Positions 23,116 through 31,555 of a DNA stretch of 31,751 nt are shown piece by piece. The DNA lies in contig JAFUUB010000002.1 of the NCBI GenBank assembly GCA_017483985.1, forward strand, positions 1 through 31,751. The letters run 5' to 3'. Position 1 is the stretch's first letter. Each line of letters starts with the position of its first letter. Source of the DNA: Bacteroidales bacterium. Its GTDB lineage: Bacteria > Bacteroidota > Bacteroidia > Bacteroidales > UBA932. Under the pieces are notes generated by a model. It made no database searches, had not been told where the DNA came from, and was given only the letters and a program-made list of their open reading frames with translations. Position numbers and translations under genes: made by a program.

Positions 23116-26100
23116 ATGTGCCGCCCATACAGACACTGCTTCCTGCCCTGCGGAGTTTCCTTTCTCCTCTCGGCTTGGCTGCTCTTTTTAATGGTCCTTC
23201 CCGCCCGGGCGCAGCTGACAGAACCGGTCTACAGCGCACCGACACCCGATGTGGCGACCCTCGGCACCTTCGGGGAAATCCCCGTCAGCCTTTTCACTGG
23301 CACCCCAGACATCTCCGTTCCCATCTATGACATCACCGCTGGAGACTTCTCCTTCCCCATCTCCCTGTCCTATCACCTCGCCGCCGTCAAGCCCAACCTT
23401 CCGCCCGGCAACTACGGCCTCGGATGGGCCCTTTCCACCGACGCATGCATCTCCCGTACCGTACGCGGTGTCCCCGACGAAAAGATGGACAGCCAGGGCA
23501 TAGCCCACGGCTTCTACGGGCACCATGCCAAAATGAAGAACATCACTCCCGCCGCATTCGCCTCCATGACCGCATCAGGGCTCCAGTCCTCTCCCTCCGG
23601 GAATGACTGGTACGAGCTCTCCGCAGACGAGTTCGCATTCTCCTTCAACGGTTACTCCGGAAACTTCTACCTCAATCCCGACGGAGGGTGGACCGTCGTC
23701 TCCGACCAGGACATCCGCGTCGACTTCGATCCTTCTTCCGGCGGTTTCCTCTCCCTCGACGATCTCGCTTCACGCATCCCCGGCATTTCATCATGGGCCA
23801 ACCGCGGCCGCTGCACACGATGGTTCGGCTCCTTTACCCTCATCACCCCAGACGGAACGCGGTATACCTTCGGCGGAGCCGACGCCACTGACTTCAGCAT
23901 CGACTACTATGCACGAAGCTCCGCCGACCTTATAGCTACCGCATGGCATCTCACCCGCATCGTCACGCCACAGGGACGACAGATCACCTTCTCCTATGCC
24001 GCACAAGACCGACCCATCATGGCCGACATCCGCTACGTCTCCGGCAGACGGACCACCTATGGCATCGCCGCCTCTTCTCCGCAGTACCTCGATACCGACA
24101 TCCGCGGACGACGCGCTTACTCCGGCTTCCTCCTCTTTCCCGCAAGACTCCATTCCATCGTCTCCCCCAACGAGACCGTCGAACTCACATACACGCCAGA
24201 TTGGAACTACGGATCGCGCTTCCTCTCCTTCTCCCCGGACGTCCTTTATTGGGACGATACCCAGCAGCGGCTCGGCGGAGTCTTCTCCTTCAACCCGGAC
24301 GACCCGGCCCTGCAGTTCTTCGAACTTATGCCTGGAACTAACACCGGATCCCTCCAATCCAACCGACGCGCCATCGCAGAGGCCCTCAGGCACGACTTCC
24401 TCCACCGCATCTCCATCTACCATGCACAGGAAGGCTATGGAAGGACCATCTATCTCGAATACGAAGGATCCGCTCGCAAACGGCTCGCCGCCCTCAGATG
24501 GAGGGAAGGAAACCCGCCCCTCGAGTACGACTACTTCTTCTTCGGAAACGTCGTATATCCTTTGCTCACAACCCCGGCCGACTCCTCTGACACCTCCCTC
24601 CCGGCCTGGCACTTCCACTACAACACCGAGCACAGCATGCCGCTGGGAACCGTATTCCCGAATACCGACGCATGGGGATACTGGAACGGCGGCGTCAAGT
24701 CTCCCGCCCAGACCTACTACGACAGCGCCAACCCAACTCCTGCCCCCCTCATTTTCGCCACAGCGGAGACCCTGCGCGCCGTCACTTTCCCCACCGGCGG
24801 CTCGGTCAGGCTCGCCTACGAGAGGCACACTTTCTCAAAGGTCGTACCCGACGACCACGGATCTCCCGAAGAGGCCTCTGGATCAGCCGGCGGACTCCGT
24901 ATCAAGGCACTCACCCTCACCGACCGCCTTGGCAACACACTCTCAGAAAAAAGATACCACTACACCGCTGACCTGACGTCTCTTGCCAGCAGCGGCATCT
25001 CCGCCGGCAATCCCACCCACCGGCAGACCTTCGTCCTCCCCGGAGGAGAGTCCGGGATGGTCATCCTCTCAGAATCCGGATTCGCATCCTCTACTACCGG
25101 ATTCAATTCCCCGCACGTCGGATACTCCGCCGTCATAGAAGAAACCAGGGGGCCGGACGGCTCTCCGCTCGGCTTCGTCCGGTACCGCTTCTCCAACTTC
25201 GACACCGATATCCACGGTATCCAGCACCCTGACCACCCCGCCTTCTATGCCTATAATGTCTCCGGTTCCCATGCGCACGTCCCCTTCACCTCCAATTCCG
25301 TCCAGCGCGGACGTCTACTCTCCAAGGAATACTTCTCCCGCGACACACTCCCCGAACGCACACAGACCTGGCACTACGCACTCGTCCGCAACGACTCCCT
25401 CGCCACCGCCACCCAGGAGACCGTCTTCCTATCCTCAGACCCCCTTGCCTTCCTCTCCGCCAACATCGGATGGCTCACCCGGACACACCTGGCAAGCTAT
25501 CTTCCTGTCAAGGAAGAGACTTATGAATACTCCCCCGCCGGGACTGCCTTCTCCACCGTCGCACACGCCTACAACGACCTGCGCCTGACCGTCAGGGATT
25601 CCACCCTGCGCAGCGACGGATCCTTCATCGTACGACATTATTCCTATCCCGACGACCATCCCGACCTATACGATTGGATGATACAGCGGCACATCCTCGA
25701 TGCCCCTGTCTCCATCCGTACAGCCACATCAGGGGGTGTCCACTACCAGACCGCCGAGTATGCTTCCGTGCAGGGGCCCCTCGGGGAACCTGTACCCTAT
25801 CTCGCCGCCTCTGTCTCTGGAAGGGAGGGATCCTCCCTCGTCCGCAACCACTTCCGTGTCCTGACAGCCGACTCCTGGGGCAACCCCACCAACGTCATTC
25901 AGGACGCTCTCCGGCATCGTCTCTATTGGACCGCCGACGGGCAGCGACTCTCCCGCACTACCTCGCATGACCCCGATCACGAGCCCCTGCCCTTCTCCCC
26001 CGTGCAGACACGGTCCATCCCCGGCTCCGGCAGCATCCTCTTCCCCAATCCCGACGGGAGCCAGACGCGCTTCTTTATCTACGATCCCACGGGCAATCTC

Positions 26101-29100
26101 ACCTTCGCCACGCAGCCCAACGGACTCGCAGACCATTATGGCTATGATGCCCTCGGAAGACTCGACTCCGTCATCGAGAACGACATCGCGGACTATTGGA
26201 ACGAAGACCGCGTCATCCGCCGCTACCGATACGTCTACCAGCAGTCCGACGGGGCTTCCCTGCCCGTAAACTCCGCCGGGACAGGGTATGCTGCCCCCGC
26301 CGCAGGACCGGAACCCGTCACAGAGTCCCACGCCCCGGACGGGGCCACCGAACTGTTCCTCCAGAAAGGCAACGTCTATCAGACCCATCTGGAATTCAGG
26401 TCCGCCGCCTATCATGCAGACTCCCTCTCCAACGTCTGCCTTCTCACTGTCCAGGACTCCCTTCAGGCTTTCTTCGACATCCGCAACCTCCGATACTACA
26501 GGAGCACTCCAGTCCTCGACTCTCTGCCCGACAGGCAGATTCCCATCGCCCTGAGGCTCTACCATACCCCGCCCAACGGTCCCGACAGCCTCATCCTGCA
26601 GTTCCCCTTCCTGGTCCAGGGGAGAACCCTCGATGTCTCCGTCGACCAGCGTCAATGGCAGTCGGACAGCGTCATCGTCAGCCTCCCTCCGGGATGGTTC
26701 CGCATCGACTTCCTCGGCATTGATCCCGATACCGAAGTCCAGCCGCTCCTGCGCGGTCGTACCTCCGTCATCATGACAGACTTCCCCTCTTTCGACCTGC
26801 ACATCGAATGCCCTCCGCTCGACCCCGGACCCACCGAACCTGAACCCGAACCCGCCAGTGTCTCCTCATGGAACAACGTCCGTACACTTGTCAGCCGCGA
26901 CGGTTCCGCCTCCACTGGACGCATCTCCATAGACTGGCTTGACGACTTCGGAAGGCCCGAAAGTTCGCAGGCCATCGCCGCCAGCCCCTCCGGAAAGGAT
27001 CTCATCTCCTTCGCTTCTCTCGATGCGCTCCAAAGACCCCTCCGGCAGTGGCTCACAACACCCGTCTCCTCACGCATACGAATCCCGGTCTTTCCGACAG
27101 GGCAGTCCTCCGATCCGCTCCGAGATCCGCTCTACGAACACTTCCTCCCAGACACGCTCGCCGCTCGAGCCCACTCTTACTTCGCAGCCGACGGACGACC
27201 CTTCTCCGAGCAGGACTACGGATCCTCCTCCCTCGACCGGCCGTCACTCACCTACGGACCCGGACAGCAGTGGTACTCCCATGGAAAAGCCGTCCGATCC
27301 GACTACCTCACCAATATCCCCGGAGATCCCCTGCTAGGCTGCCTGCGCTTTACCTGTACGCCGCATCCAACCCGTATCTGGGCCGTCTCCTCACCCGGAT
27401 CCTTCGCGGCCGGGGCCCTGAATGTCACAAAACTCACCGATGAGGATGGGAGGGTGGTCCTCTCCTTCTCCGACCGGCAGGGCAATCCCGTCCTCTCACG
27501 CACACTCATCGTCGAGAACGGCGCGACCCGGTACCTGGACACCTACTTCGTCCATGACGGCTTCGGCAACCTGCTCGCCGTACTGCCGCCACTCGCCTCT
27601 GCGGCTCTCCAGAATGGCGTCATACCCAACGATGCCCTACAGAAGTTCGCCTATCTTTACACGTACGACGCCCTCGACAGACCCGTCCTCAAAAAAATCC
27701 CCGGTGCGGAACCCGTCCGCTATGTCTACGACGCCGCAGACCGTATCATCCTTACACAGGACGGTAACGACAGGAACGCGGGAACCGCTCTCTTCTCCCT
27801 ATACGATGTCTTCGGGAGGCTCTGCGTCACCGGATACTGCTCCAACTCCGTCTCCGACGGCATGCATCTGTCCTCCGTCGTCAAGGCCGTCTATACGGGT
27901 GACGGTCTGCTGGGAGGATATACCGTCCAGGGACTGGAACTCGACAGCCCCAGCCTGCTCACCGTCAACTGGTATGACGACTACGACTTTATCGCCGATT
28001 TCCTCGGGCATCCCCAGGCTGCAGCGGATTCCCTCCTCCTCTTCGGAACGCCCGCCGCCCGCACCGACGCACTCCAGACCGGCAGTTGGGCCGCCGTCAT
28101 CGACCCCACCGGAACAGTACCGCAGGAAGCAGTCTGGTCCGTCATACGATACGACCGGAGAAACCGGCCCGCAAAGACCCTCGCTGCGGACCATCTCGGC
28201 GGATGGACCGTCGAAGACGTCCGATATACCTTCCAAGGAGCGCCCGCCGAACGGCGGGTCGTCCATCACGAACCCTCCGGAAGAGTACGTTCCGAGGACT
28301 ATGCCTATACCTATGATTCCCAGGAACGCCTCCTGTCCGTCACCCATGCACTCGATGCCGGGACGCCCGTCGTTCTTGCCAACAACACCTACGACGACCT
28401 TGGGAGACCTGCCTCAACCGCCCATGCGGGTGCTCCCGCCCTCGCTCAGGCCTACGGCTACAACATCCGATCGCAGCTCACCGGCATCTCCGGCCCCCTT
28501 TTCAGTGAGAGACTCTATTACCAGGAGCCCTCCCCGGCTTCCCCCAATGCCTCCGTCAACTTCGGTGGAGACATCTCATCCATGGAGTGGAAGGCAGCAG
28601 GCATGTCAGACTTCGCGGGATGGGACTTCTCCTACGACTCCATCGGACGCCTTTCAGGTGCCGTATCCCGTTTCGGAACCACACTCACCGGCGACTACGA
28701 CTCAGCCTATTCCTACGACGACCACGGCAACATCCTCTCCATCCGCGAGGAGGGGCTGTCCATACCGCTCAGGACCTTCTCGTACTCCGGCAACCGTCTC
28801 GCAGGAGCATCCTACGACCACAACGGCAACCTCACCGGAGATCCGGCACATGGGCCTAAGTCCATCCGCTACAACCGCCTCAACCTACCGGAGCTCATCC
28901 ACCGCTCCGCCGCAGCCGACACCGTCCGGTACGCTTACGCCGCCGACGGAACCAAACTCCGAGAGACCGTCTCCAAACGCGGCGTACTCCTGCAGCAGAC
29001 AGACTATGCCGGCTCTCGCATCTACCGAGACGGACAGCTCCACTTCATCCTCGGCGACCACGACGCCTACCTCGCCTTCCCAGACTCCCTCACAGGACTG

Positions 29101-30123
29101 CCGCGGGTCCCGGGACGCATCTTCCTCCTGCGCGACCACCTGGGCAGTGTCCGCGTCGCCGCAGACCAGGACGGATCTGCCCGGCAGGTCAACCACTACT
29201 ACCCCTACGGCGGGGACCTCGTCTGGAACGAACCCCTCATCCCCGTCCCGGATACAGCCGTCATCATCATCGACCCCATCCGACCCGCAGAACACGCGCA
29301 TCCGGAAGAGCCCATCGCCGGACAGATACTCCCCGACAACCCCTTCAAGTTCATCGGAAAGGAAAAAGCCGCCGGCAGCGGGTTCTCCCTCTATGACTTC
29401 GGAGCCCGATTCTACACCCCCGCCATACCACGGTGGACCACGCCGGACCCCCTCGCAGAGAAGTACTACCCCATCAGCCCCTATGCCTACTGCGCCGGGA
29501 ATCCGGTGAATCTGGTGGATCCTGATGGGAATAATCCAATCCTTTTAGGAGTGATAGGCGGTGCAGCAGATTTTGGACTGCAGATAGGCGTATATATGTT
29601 GAATGGAGCTTCGTTCAACGATGCATTTAGACAGGTCGATTGGACAAGCGTTGCTGCGTCTGCTGCCGTGGGTGCTGTTAATCCTTCTACAACAGTCCGA
29701 AAAGTTGCTATTGTATTAGCCATTACGGCAATTGATGCTGCGGCGGATTATACCGAAGATAAAGGATGGGAAATTATTGGCCAACAAGGAGAAGACAAGA
29801 AAGATATTGGGGATGCAGCCATTGATTTCGCAACTGGAGTCATTTCTGGCTCTGCTGGAAGTTTGATTCCAGATAAGATCGCAAATGGTTTATCGAAAGA
29901 GGCCTCGAATCGTTCAATCATGGCTCCACTTACTGCAGGTGAAAGAGCAGAAAAGAGAACTATAGCGCACACGGCGAATAACACATATGTAAAAGAAACG
30001 GAAGGGCTTCTTTTAGAGAGTTTCATTCAAGGGACAAGACAAAGCGTTAGAATTGATTTCAATGAAAAAAAAGAAGAGGACGAAAGCAAAGATTATCAAG
30101 TCAAATTTGGAATTTGGCGCTGA
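23116..30123 (+). CDS. Secreted RHS/YD-repeat protein with a variable C-terminal tip (polymorphic-toxin candidate)
   Basis: A 2335-residue RHS protein. Residues ~15-33 are a Sec signal ending PARA. The N-terminal ~800 residues begin PTPDVATLGTFGEIPVSLFTG and form the beta-rich Bacteroidota RHS entry region. YD repeats follow (YGYDALGRLDSV, YTYDALDRPVLK, YVYDAADRIILT). A DUF6443-like section lies around 1255-1400 (IDWLDDFGRPESSQAI, YGPGQQWYSHGK). The RHS core follows at ~2005-2138: LRDHLGSVRVA, FKFIGKEKAAG, YDFGARFYTP, RWTTPDPLAEKYY, ending NPVNLVDPDG. At that motif the DNA changes from about 65% to about 42% GC (60-base samples). The remaining 197 residues are a tip: an Ala/Gly-rich pretoxin-like part, then a ~70-residue charged end of unknown fold. 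By analogy with Rhs toxins, the core would encapsulate and release the tip. Toxicity is inferred. Confidence 0.9.
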   Translation: MCRPYRHCFLPCGVSFLLSAWLLFLMVLPARAQLTEPVYSAPTPDVATLGTFGEIPVSLFTGTPDISVPIYDITAGDFSFPISLSYHLAAVKPNLPPGNYGLGWALSTDACISRTVRGVPDEKMDSQGIAHGFYGHHAKMKNITPAAFASMTASGLQSSPSGNDWYELSADEFAFSFNGYSGNFYLNPDGGWTVVSDQDIRVDFDPSSGGFLSLDDLASRIPGISSWANRGRCTRWFGSFTLITPDGTRYTFGGADATDFSIDYYARSSADLIATAWHLTRIVTPQGRQITFSYAAQDRPIMADIRYVSGRRTTYGIAASSPQYLDTDIRGRRAYSGFLLFPARLHSIVSPNETVELTYTPDWNYGSRFLSFSPDVLYWDDTQQRLGGVFSFNPDDPALQFFELMPGTNTGSLQSNRRAIAEALRHDFLHRISIYHAQEGYGRTIYLEYEGSARKRLAALRWREGNPPLEYDYFFFGNVVYPLLTTPADSSDTSLPAWHFHYNTEHSMPLGTVFPNTDAWGYWNGGVKSPAQTYYDSANPTPAPLIFATAETLRAVTFPTGGSVRLAYERHTFSKVVPDDHGSPEEASGSAGGLRIKALTLTDRLGNTLSEKRYHYTADLTSLASSGISAGNPTHRQTFVLPGGESGMVILSESGFASSTTGFNSPHVGYSAVIEETRGPDGSPLGFVRYRFSNFDTDIHGIQHPDHPAFYAYNVSGSHAHVPFTSNSVQRGRLLSKEYFSRDTLPERTQTWHYALVRNDSLATATQETVFLSSDPLAFLSANIGWLTRTHLASYLPVKEETYEYSPAGTAFSTVAHAYNDLRLTVRDSTLRSDGSFIVRHYSYPDDHPDLYDWMIQRHILDAPVSIRTATSGGVHYQTAEYASVQGPLGEPVPYLAASVSGREGSSLVRNHFRVLTADSWGNPTNVIQDALRHRLYWTADGQRLSRTTSHDPDHEPLPFSPVQTRSIPGSGSILFPNPDGSQTRFFIYDPTGNLTFATQPNGLADHYGYDALGRLDSVIENDIADYWNEDRVIRRYRYVYQQSDGASLPVNSAGTGYAAPAAGPEPVTESHAPDGATELFLQKGNVYQTHLEFRSAAYHADSLSNVCLLTVQDSLQAFFDIRNLRYYRSTPVLDSLPDRQIPIALRLYHTPPNGPDSLILQFPFLVQGRTLDVSVDQRQWQSDSVIVSLPPGWFRIDFLGIDPDTEVQPLLRGRTSVIMTDFPSFDLHIECPPLDPGPTEPEPEPASVSSWNNVRTLVSRDGSASTGRISIDWLDDFGRPESSQAIAASPSGKDLISFASLDALQRPLRQWLTTPVSSRIRIPVFPTGQSSDPLRDPLYEHFLPDTLAARAHSYFAADGRPFSEQDYGSSSLDRPSLTYGPGQQWYSHGKAVRSDYLTNIPGDPLLGCLRFTCTPHPTRIWAVSSPGSFAAGALNVTKLTDEDGRVVLSFSDRQGNPVLSRTLIVENGATRYLDTYFVHDGFGNLLAVLPPLASAALQNGVIPNDALQKFAYLYTYDALDRPVLKKIPGAEPVRYVYDAADRIILTQDGNDRNAGTALFSLYDVFGRLCVTGYCSNSVSDGMHLSSVVKAVYTGDGLLGGYTVQGLELDSPSLLTVNWYDDYDFIADFLGHPQAAADSLLLFGTPAARTDALQTGSWAAVIDPTGTVPQEAVWSVIRYDRRNRPAKTLAADHLGGWTVEDVRYTFQGAPAERRVVHHEPSGRVRSEDYAYTYDSQERLLSVTHALDAGTPVVLANNTYDDLGRPASTAHAGAPALAQAYGYNIRSQLTGISGPLFSERLYYQEPSPASPNASVNFGGDISSMEWKAAGMSDFAGWDFSYDSIGRLSGAVSRFGTTLTGDYDSAYSYDDHGNILSIREEGLSIPLRTFSYSGNRLAGASYDHNGNLTGDPAHGPKSIRYNRLNLPELIHRSAAADTVRYAYAADGTKLRETVSKRGVLLQQTDYAGSRIYRDGQLHFILGDHDAYLAFPDSLTGLPRVPGRIFLLRDHLGSVRVAADQDGSARQVNHYYPYGGDLVWNEPLIPVPDTAVIIIDPIRPAEHAHPEEPIAGQILPDNPFKFIGKEKAAGSGFSLYDFGARFYTPAIPRWTTPDPLAEKYYPISPYAYCAGNPVNLVDPDGNNPILLGVIGGAADFGLQIGVYMLNGASFNDAFRQVDWTSVAASAAVGAVNPSTTVRKVAIVLAITAIDAAADYTEDKGWEIIGQQGEDKKDIGDAAIDFATGVISGSAGSLIPDKIANGLSKEASNRSIMAPLTAGERAEKRTIAHTANNTYVKETEGLLLESFIQGTRQSVRIDFNEKKEEDESKDYQVKFGIWR

Positions 30124-30538
30124 GGACAAGAAAAAATGGACCTCTAAAGATTCTGCTGGATTCATTGGCTTTTTGCTCTTTGTTGGTTTTTTTATAGCAA
30201 TGACCCTCGAATCCCGACGGAGTGTTTCAGTTTACGAAAAAGGGAAACCAGCATATGGTATTATTTCCTCTTTCTCATATGGTGGAAATGGTATCCTTTT
30301 TTCCGATATTCAGTATGAAGTCAATGGCATTAGTTTCCACACTTCTATCTCTCACGAAAATAAACATATGATTGGCGATACGATTATGGTTATTTATGAT
30401 TCGACGAATGCGAAAAAAAGTGGAATCCCTGTCGATGAGTCCGGCCATGTATTTACAAGGTGGGATGCTTCTTTTGATAATTATTTAAGAGAACTGAAAG
30501 ACGAGCAGAAAGAAAATCGTGAAATAAGGCTCCGATAG
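30062..30538 (+). CDS. Small membrane protein overlapping the RHS tip; candidate immunity protein
   Basis: A 158-residue protein whose ATG (30062) lies 62 nt inside the RHS 3' end in another frame. Residues 1-30 are strongly basic (KKKKRTKAK). One transmembrane helix follows at ~32-49 (AGFIGFLLFVGFFIAMTL), then a beta-rich domain (PAYGIISSFSYGGNGILFSDI, GISFHTSI, IGDTIMVIYDSTNAKKSGIP). The domain resembles DUF3592-type domains by pattern only. It is as AT-rich as the RHS tip (about 40% GC in a 60-base sample). Overlap with the tip, shared composition and the terminator right behind it suggest that the two moved together as a tip/immunity cassette. Immunity is inferred from position; no homology supports it. 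An upstream TTG at 30053 would add three residues. The stop is TAG. Confidence 0.75.
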   Translation: MKKKKRTKAKIIKSNLEFGAEDKKKWTSKDSAGFIGFLLFVGFFIAMTLESRRSVSVYEKGKPAYGIISSFSYGGNGILFSDIQYEVNGISFHTSISHENKHMIGDTIMVIYDSTNAKKSGIPVDESGHVFTRWDASFDNYLRELKDEQKENREIRLR

Positions 30539-30579
30539 AATAGACCTCCATCGATAGTAATATTCCTTTTCATTTTACT

Positions 30580-30616
30580 CCCGGCCGCACATTACTGTGG
30601 GGCCGGGTTTTCTTTT
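30580..30616 (+). terminator. Intrinsic terminator closing the RHS module
   Basis: CCCGGCC (30580-30586) pairs with GGCCGGG (30601-30607), and an inner CACA/TGTG adds pairs. TTTTCTTTT follows. It is a strong terminator 42 nt after the candidate immunity gene, separating the active RHS module from the remnant beyond it. Confidence 0.85.
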
Positions 30617-30805
30617 ATTCAGCCCTATTTAAAATACCCCTTCGGTGGCAAGGAAATTGCAGGCCAGAGGGCTGGCGCAAACGCGCTTGCGGGCACCCTG
30701 GCGGCAGCTGCCGGCCATCCCTACCGGGACTTCGGAGCTAGATGGTTCAACCCCGCAACTATTTCCGACTGGCCAGACACAAAAACGGGCTCTCACAGCG
30801 CCTAG
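30617..30805 (+). pseudogene. Orphan RHS-core fragment
   Basis: The frame beginning near 30617 reads QPYLKYPFGGKEIAGQRAG, then ANALAGTLAAAAGHPYRDFG and ARWFNPATISDWPDTKTGS, stopping at TAG 30803-30805. The FGGKE and DFGARWFNP motifs are the RHS-associated core signature, but there is no start, no preceding YD repeat and no DPxG ending. It is not a copy of the main gene's core, which reads FKFIGKEKAAG and DFGARFYTP, so it comes from another RHS gene. GC is higher than in the cassette before it. It is best explained as the 3' piece of a displaced or recombined RHS gene. Confidence 0.6.
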
Positions 30806-30841
30806 GTGTCAGGGGTGGGATTATAATCCGGGGCCTGACAC
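30806..30841. repeat. Nested inverted repeat at the end of the RHS fragment
   Basis: Outer arms GTGTCAGG (30806-30813) and CCTGACAC (30834-30841) enclose a second perfect palindrome, GGATTATAATCC (30818-30829). It starts directly after the stop codon of the RHS fragment. There is no T-tract, so it is not an obvious terminator; a recombination or end-of-element site is possible. Downstream, 30842-30967 holds no recognisable gene, only short frames with stops. Confidence 0.5.
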
Positions 30842-30967
30842 GGAATCTAGTTTCTACGCCCTGGCGGTGTCAGTGCAGCCGGAACTTTATTCGATCGGAT
30901 GGTGCCATCTTGTCTCATCCTTTTGGCACAAGCTCCGGTTATCTTAGCAGTCATAAATGGCTGCAAG

Positions 30968-31369
30968 ATGACAAACGAAATGCCTTATAACGCCTGGGTG
31001 GCTCCCCCTCCGACAGAGATTCCGAACTATGTTTGGAGCAAGAAATATGATCCAAAACCACTGAAAATCAAGTCCTCTAAGCTCATCGAAATCAAAGTCG
31101 AAGAGTTTTACCATCCTTCGAAAGAAGTTGCTCTGAAGGCCGCAAAAATGGCTGTCAGAGGGAAATCGGGGATGTATTTCGGCTCAATGGAAAATGGAAA
31201 AGGGTTTCATGTCTACCGGAATGGGAAGGTGTTCAGAGACATTGGGTGGAATCTCGATGAAAAAAAGTGGCTCGAAAGGAAAAGTTATATAAAACCTGAC
31301 TGCAGTTATACTCCCCTGACAAGAGATCCGGACCGGCTTGAAATGGTTGATGAAGGAGTTAGAATATGA
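30968..31369 (+). CDS. Hypothetical protein downstream of the RHS fragment
   Basis: A 133-residue protein that I do not recognise. It is charged and soluble: a proline-rich start (WVAPPPTEIPNYVWSKKYDP), a basic mixed region (KLIEIKVEEFYHPSKEVALK), then GMYFGSMENGKGFHVYRNGK followed by VFRDIGWNLDEKKW. The frame is open to an ATG at 30899, which would prepend a hydrophobic stretch ending INGC that resembles a lipobox but has no basic residues. I prefer the ATG at 30968. It is in the same frame as the orphan RHS fragment, although several stops lie between. It could be the displaced tip of that RHS gene (GFHVYRNGK resembles the His-containing strand of some toxin nucleases), its immunity protein, or unrelated. 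Function unknown. Confidence 0.5.
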   Translation: MTNEMPYNAWVAPPPTEIPNYVWSKKYDPKPLKIKSSKLIEIKVEEFYHPSKEVALKAAKMAVRGKSGMYFGSMENGKGFHVYRNGKVFRDIGWNLDEKKWLERKSYIKPDCSYTPLTRDPDRLEMVDEGVRI

Positions 31370-31400
31370 TGAAATCACGCCCTTTTCACGCCCCTCCTAT

Positions 31401-31435
31401 AAAAAGAAAAGGCACCTACATTGCTGTAAGTGCCT
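31401..31435 (-). terminator. Intrinsic terminator directly after tRNA-Ala
   Basis: On the minus strand AGGCACTTACA (31435-31425), loop GCAA, TGTAGGTGCCT (31420-31410): an 11-bp stem with one G-U pair, followed by TTTCTTTTT (31409-31401). It lies 13 nt beyond the tRNA-Ala 3' end, where a 23S leader would be expected in a linked rRNA operon. Confidence 0.85.
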
Positions 31436-31448
31436 CATTCTCAGGTTG

Positions 31449-31521
31449 TGGAGGTAGTCGGATTCGAACCGGCGACCCCATGCTTGCAAAGCATGTGCTC
31501 TACCAGCTGAGCTATACCCCC
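31449..31521 (-). tRNA. tRNA-Ala (anticodon TGC)
   Basis: Minus-strand 73-nt cloverleaf: acceptor GGGGGTA with TACCTCC plus discriminator A (one G-U pair), D-arm GCTC-AGCTGGTA-GAGC, anticodon arm CATGC-TTTGCAA-GCATG with anticodon TGC, variable GGGTC, T-arm GCCGG-TTCGAAT-CCGAC. CCA is not encoded. The second T-stem pair is a C-A mismatch. It follows tRNA-Ile in the 16S spacer position. Confidence 0.96.
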
Positions 31522-31554
31522 AAACAAAAAAAGCCGGGCTGGTAGTCCGGCTTT
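31522..31554 (-). terminator. Terminator-like hairpin between tRNA-Ile and tRNA-Ala
   Basis: On the minus strand AAAGCCGG (31554-31547), 9-nt loop, CCGGCTTT (31537-31530), then TTTTGTTT (31529-31522) ending at the first base of tRNA-Ala. It has all the marks of an intrinsic terminator, but no separate promoter for tRNA-Ala fits in the remaining space. It may be leaky, or it may be a processing stem. Confidence 0.65.
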
Positions 31555-31555
31555 G

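Noticed and set aside
27422..29509. A 695-codon open frame inside the RHS gene in another frame
   Set aside because: It is Ser/Thr/Pro-rich with no domain pattern, and arises from the C-ending codons of the RHS frame, which carries clear YD repeats and the core signature.
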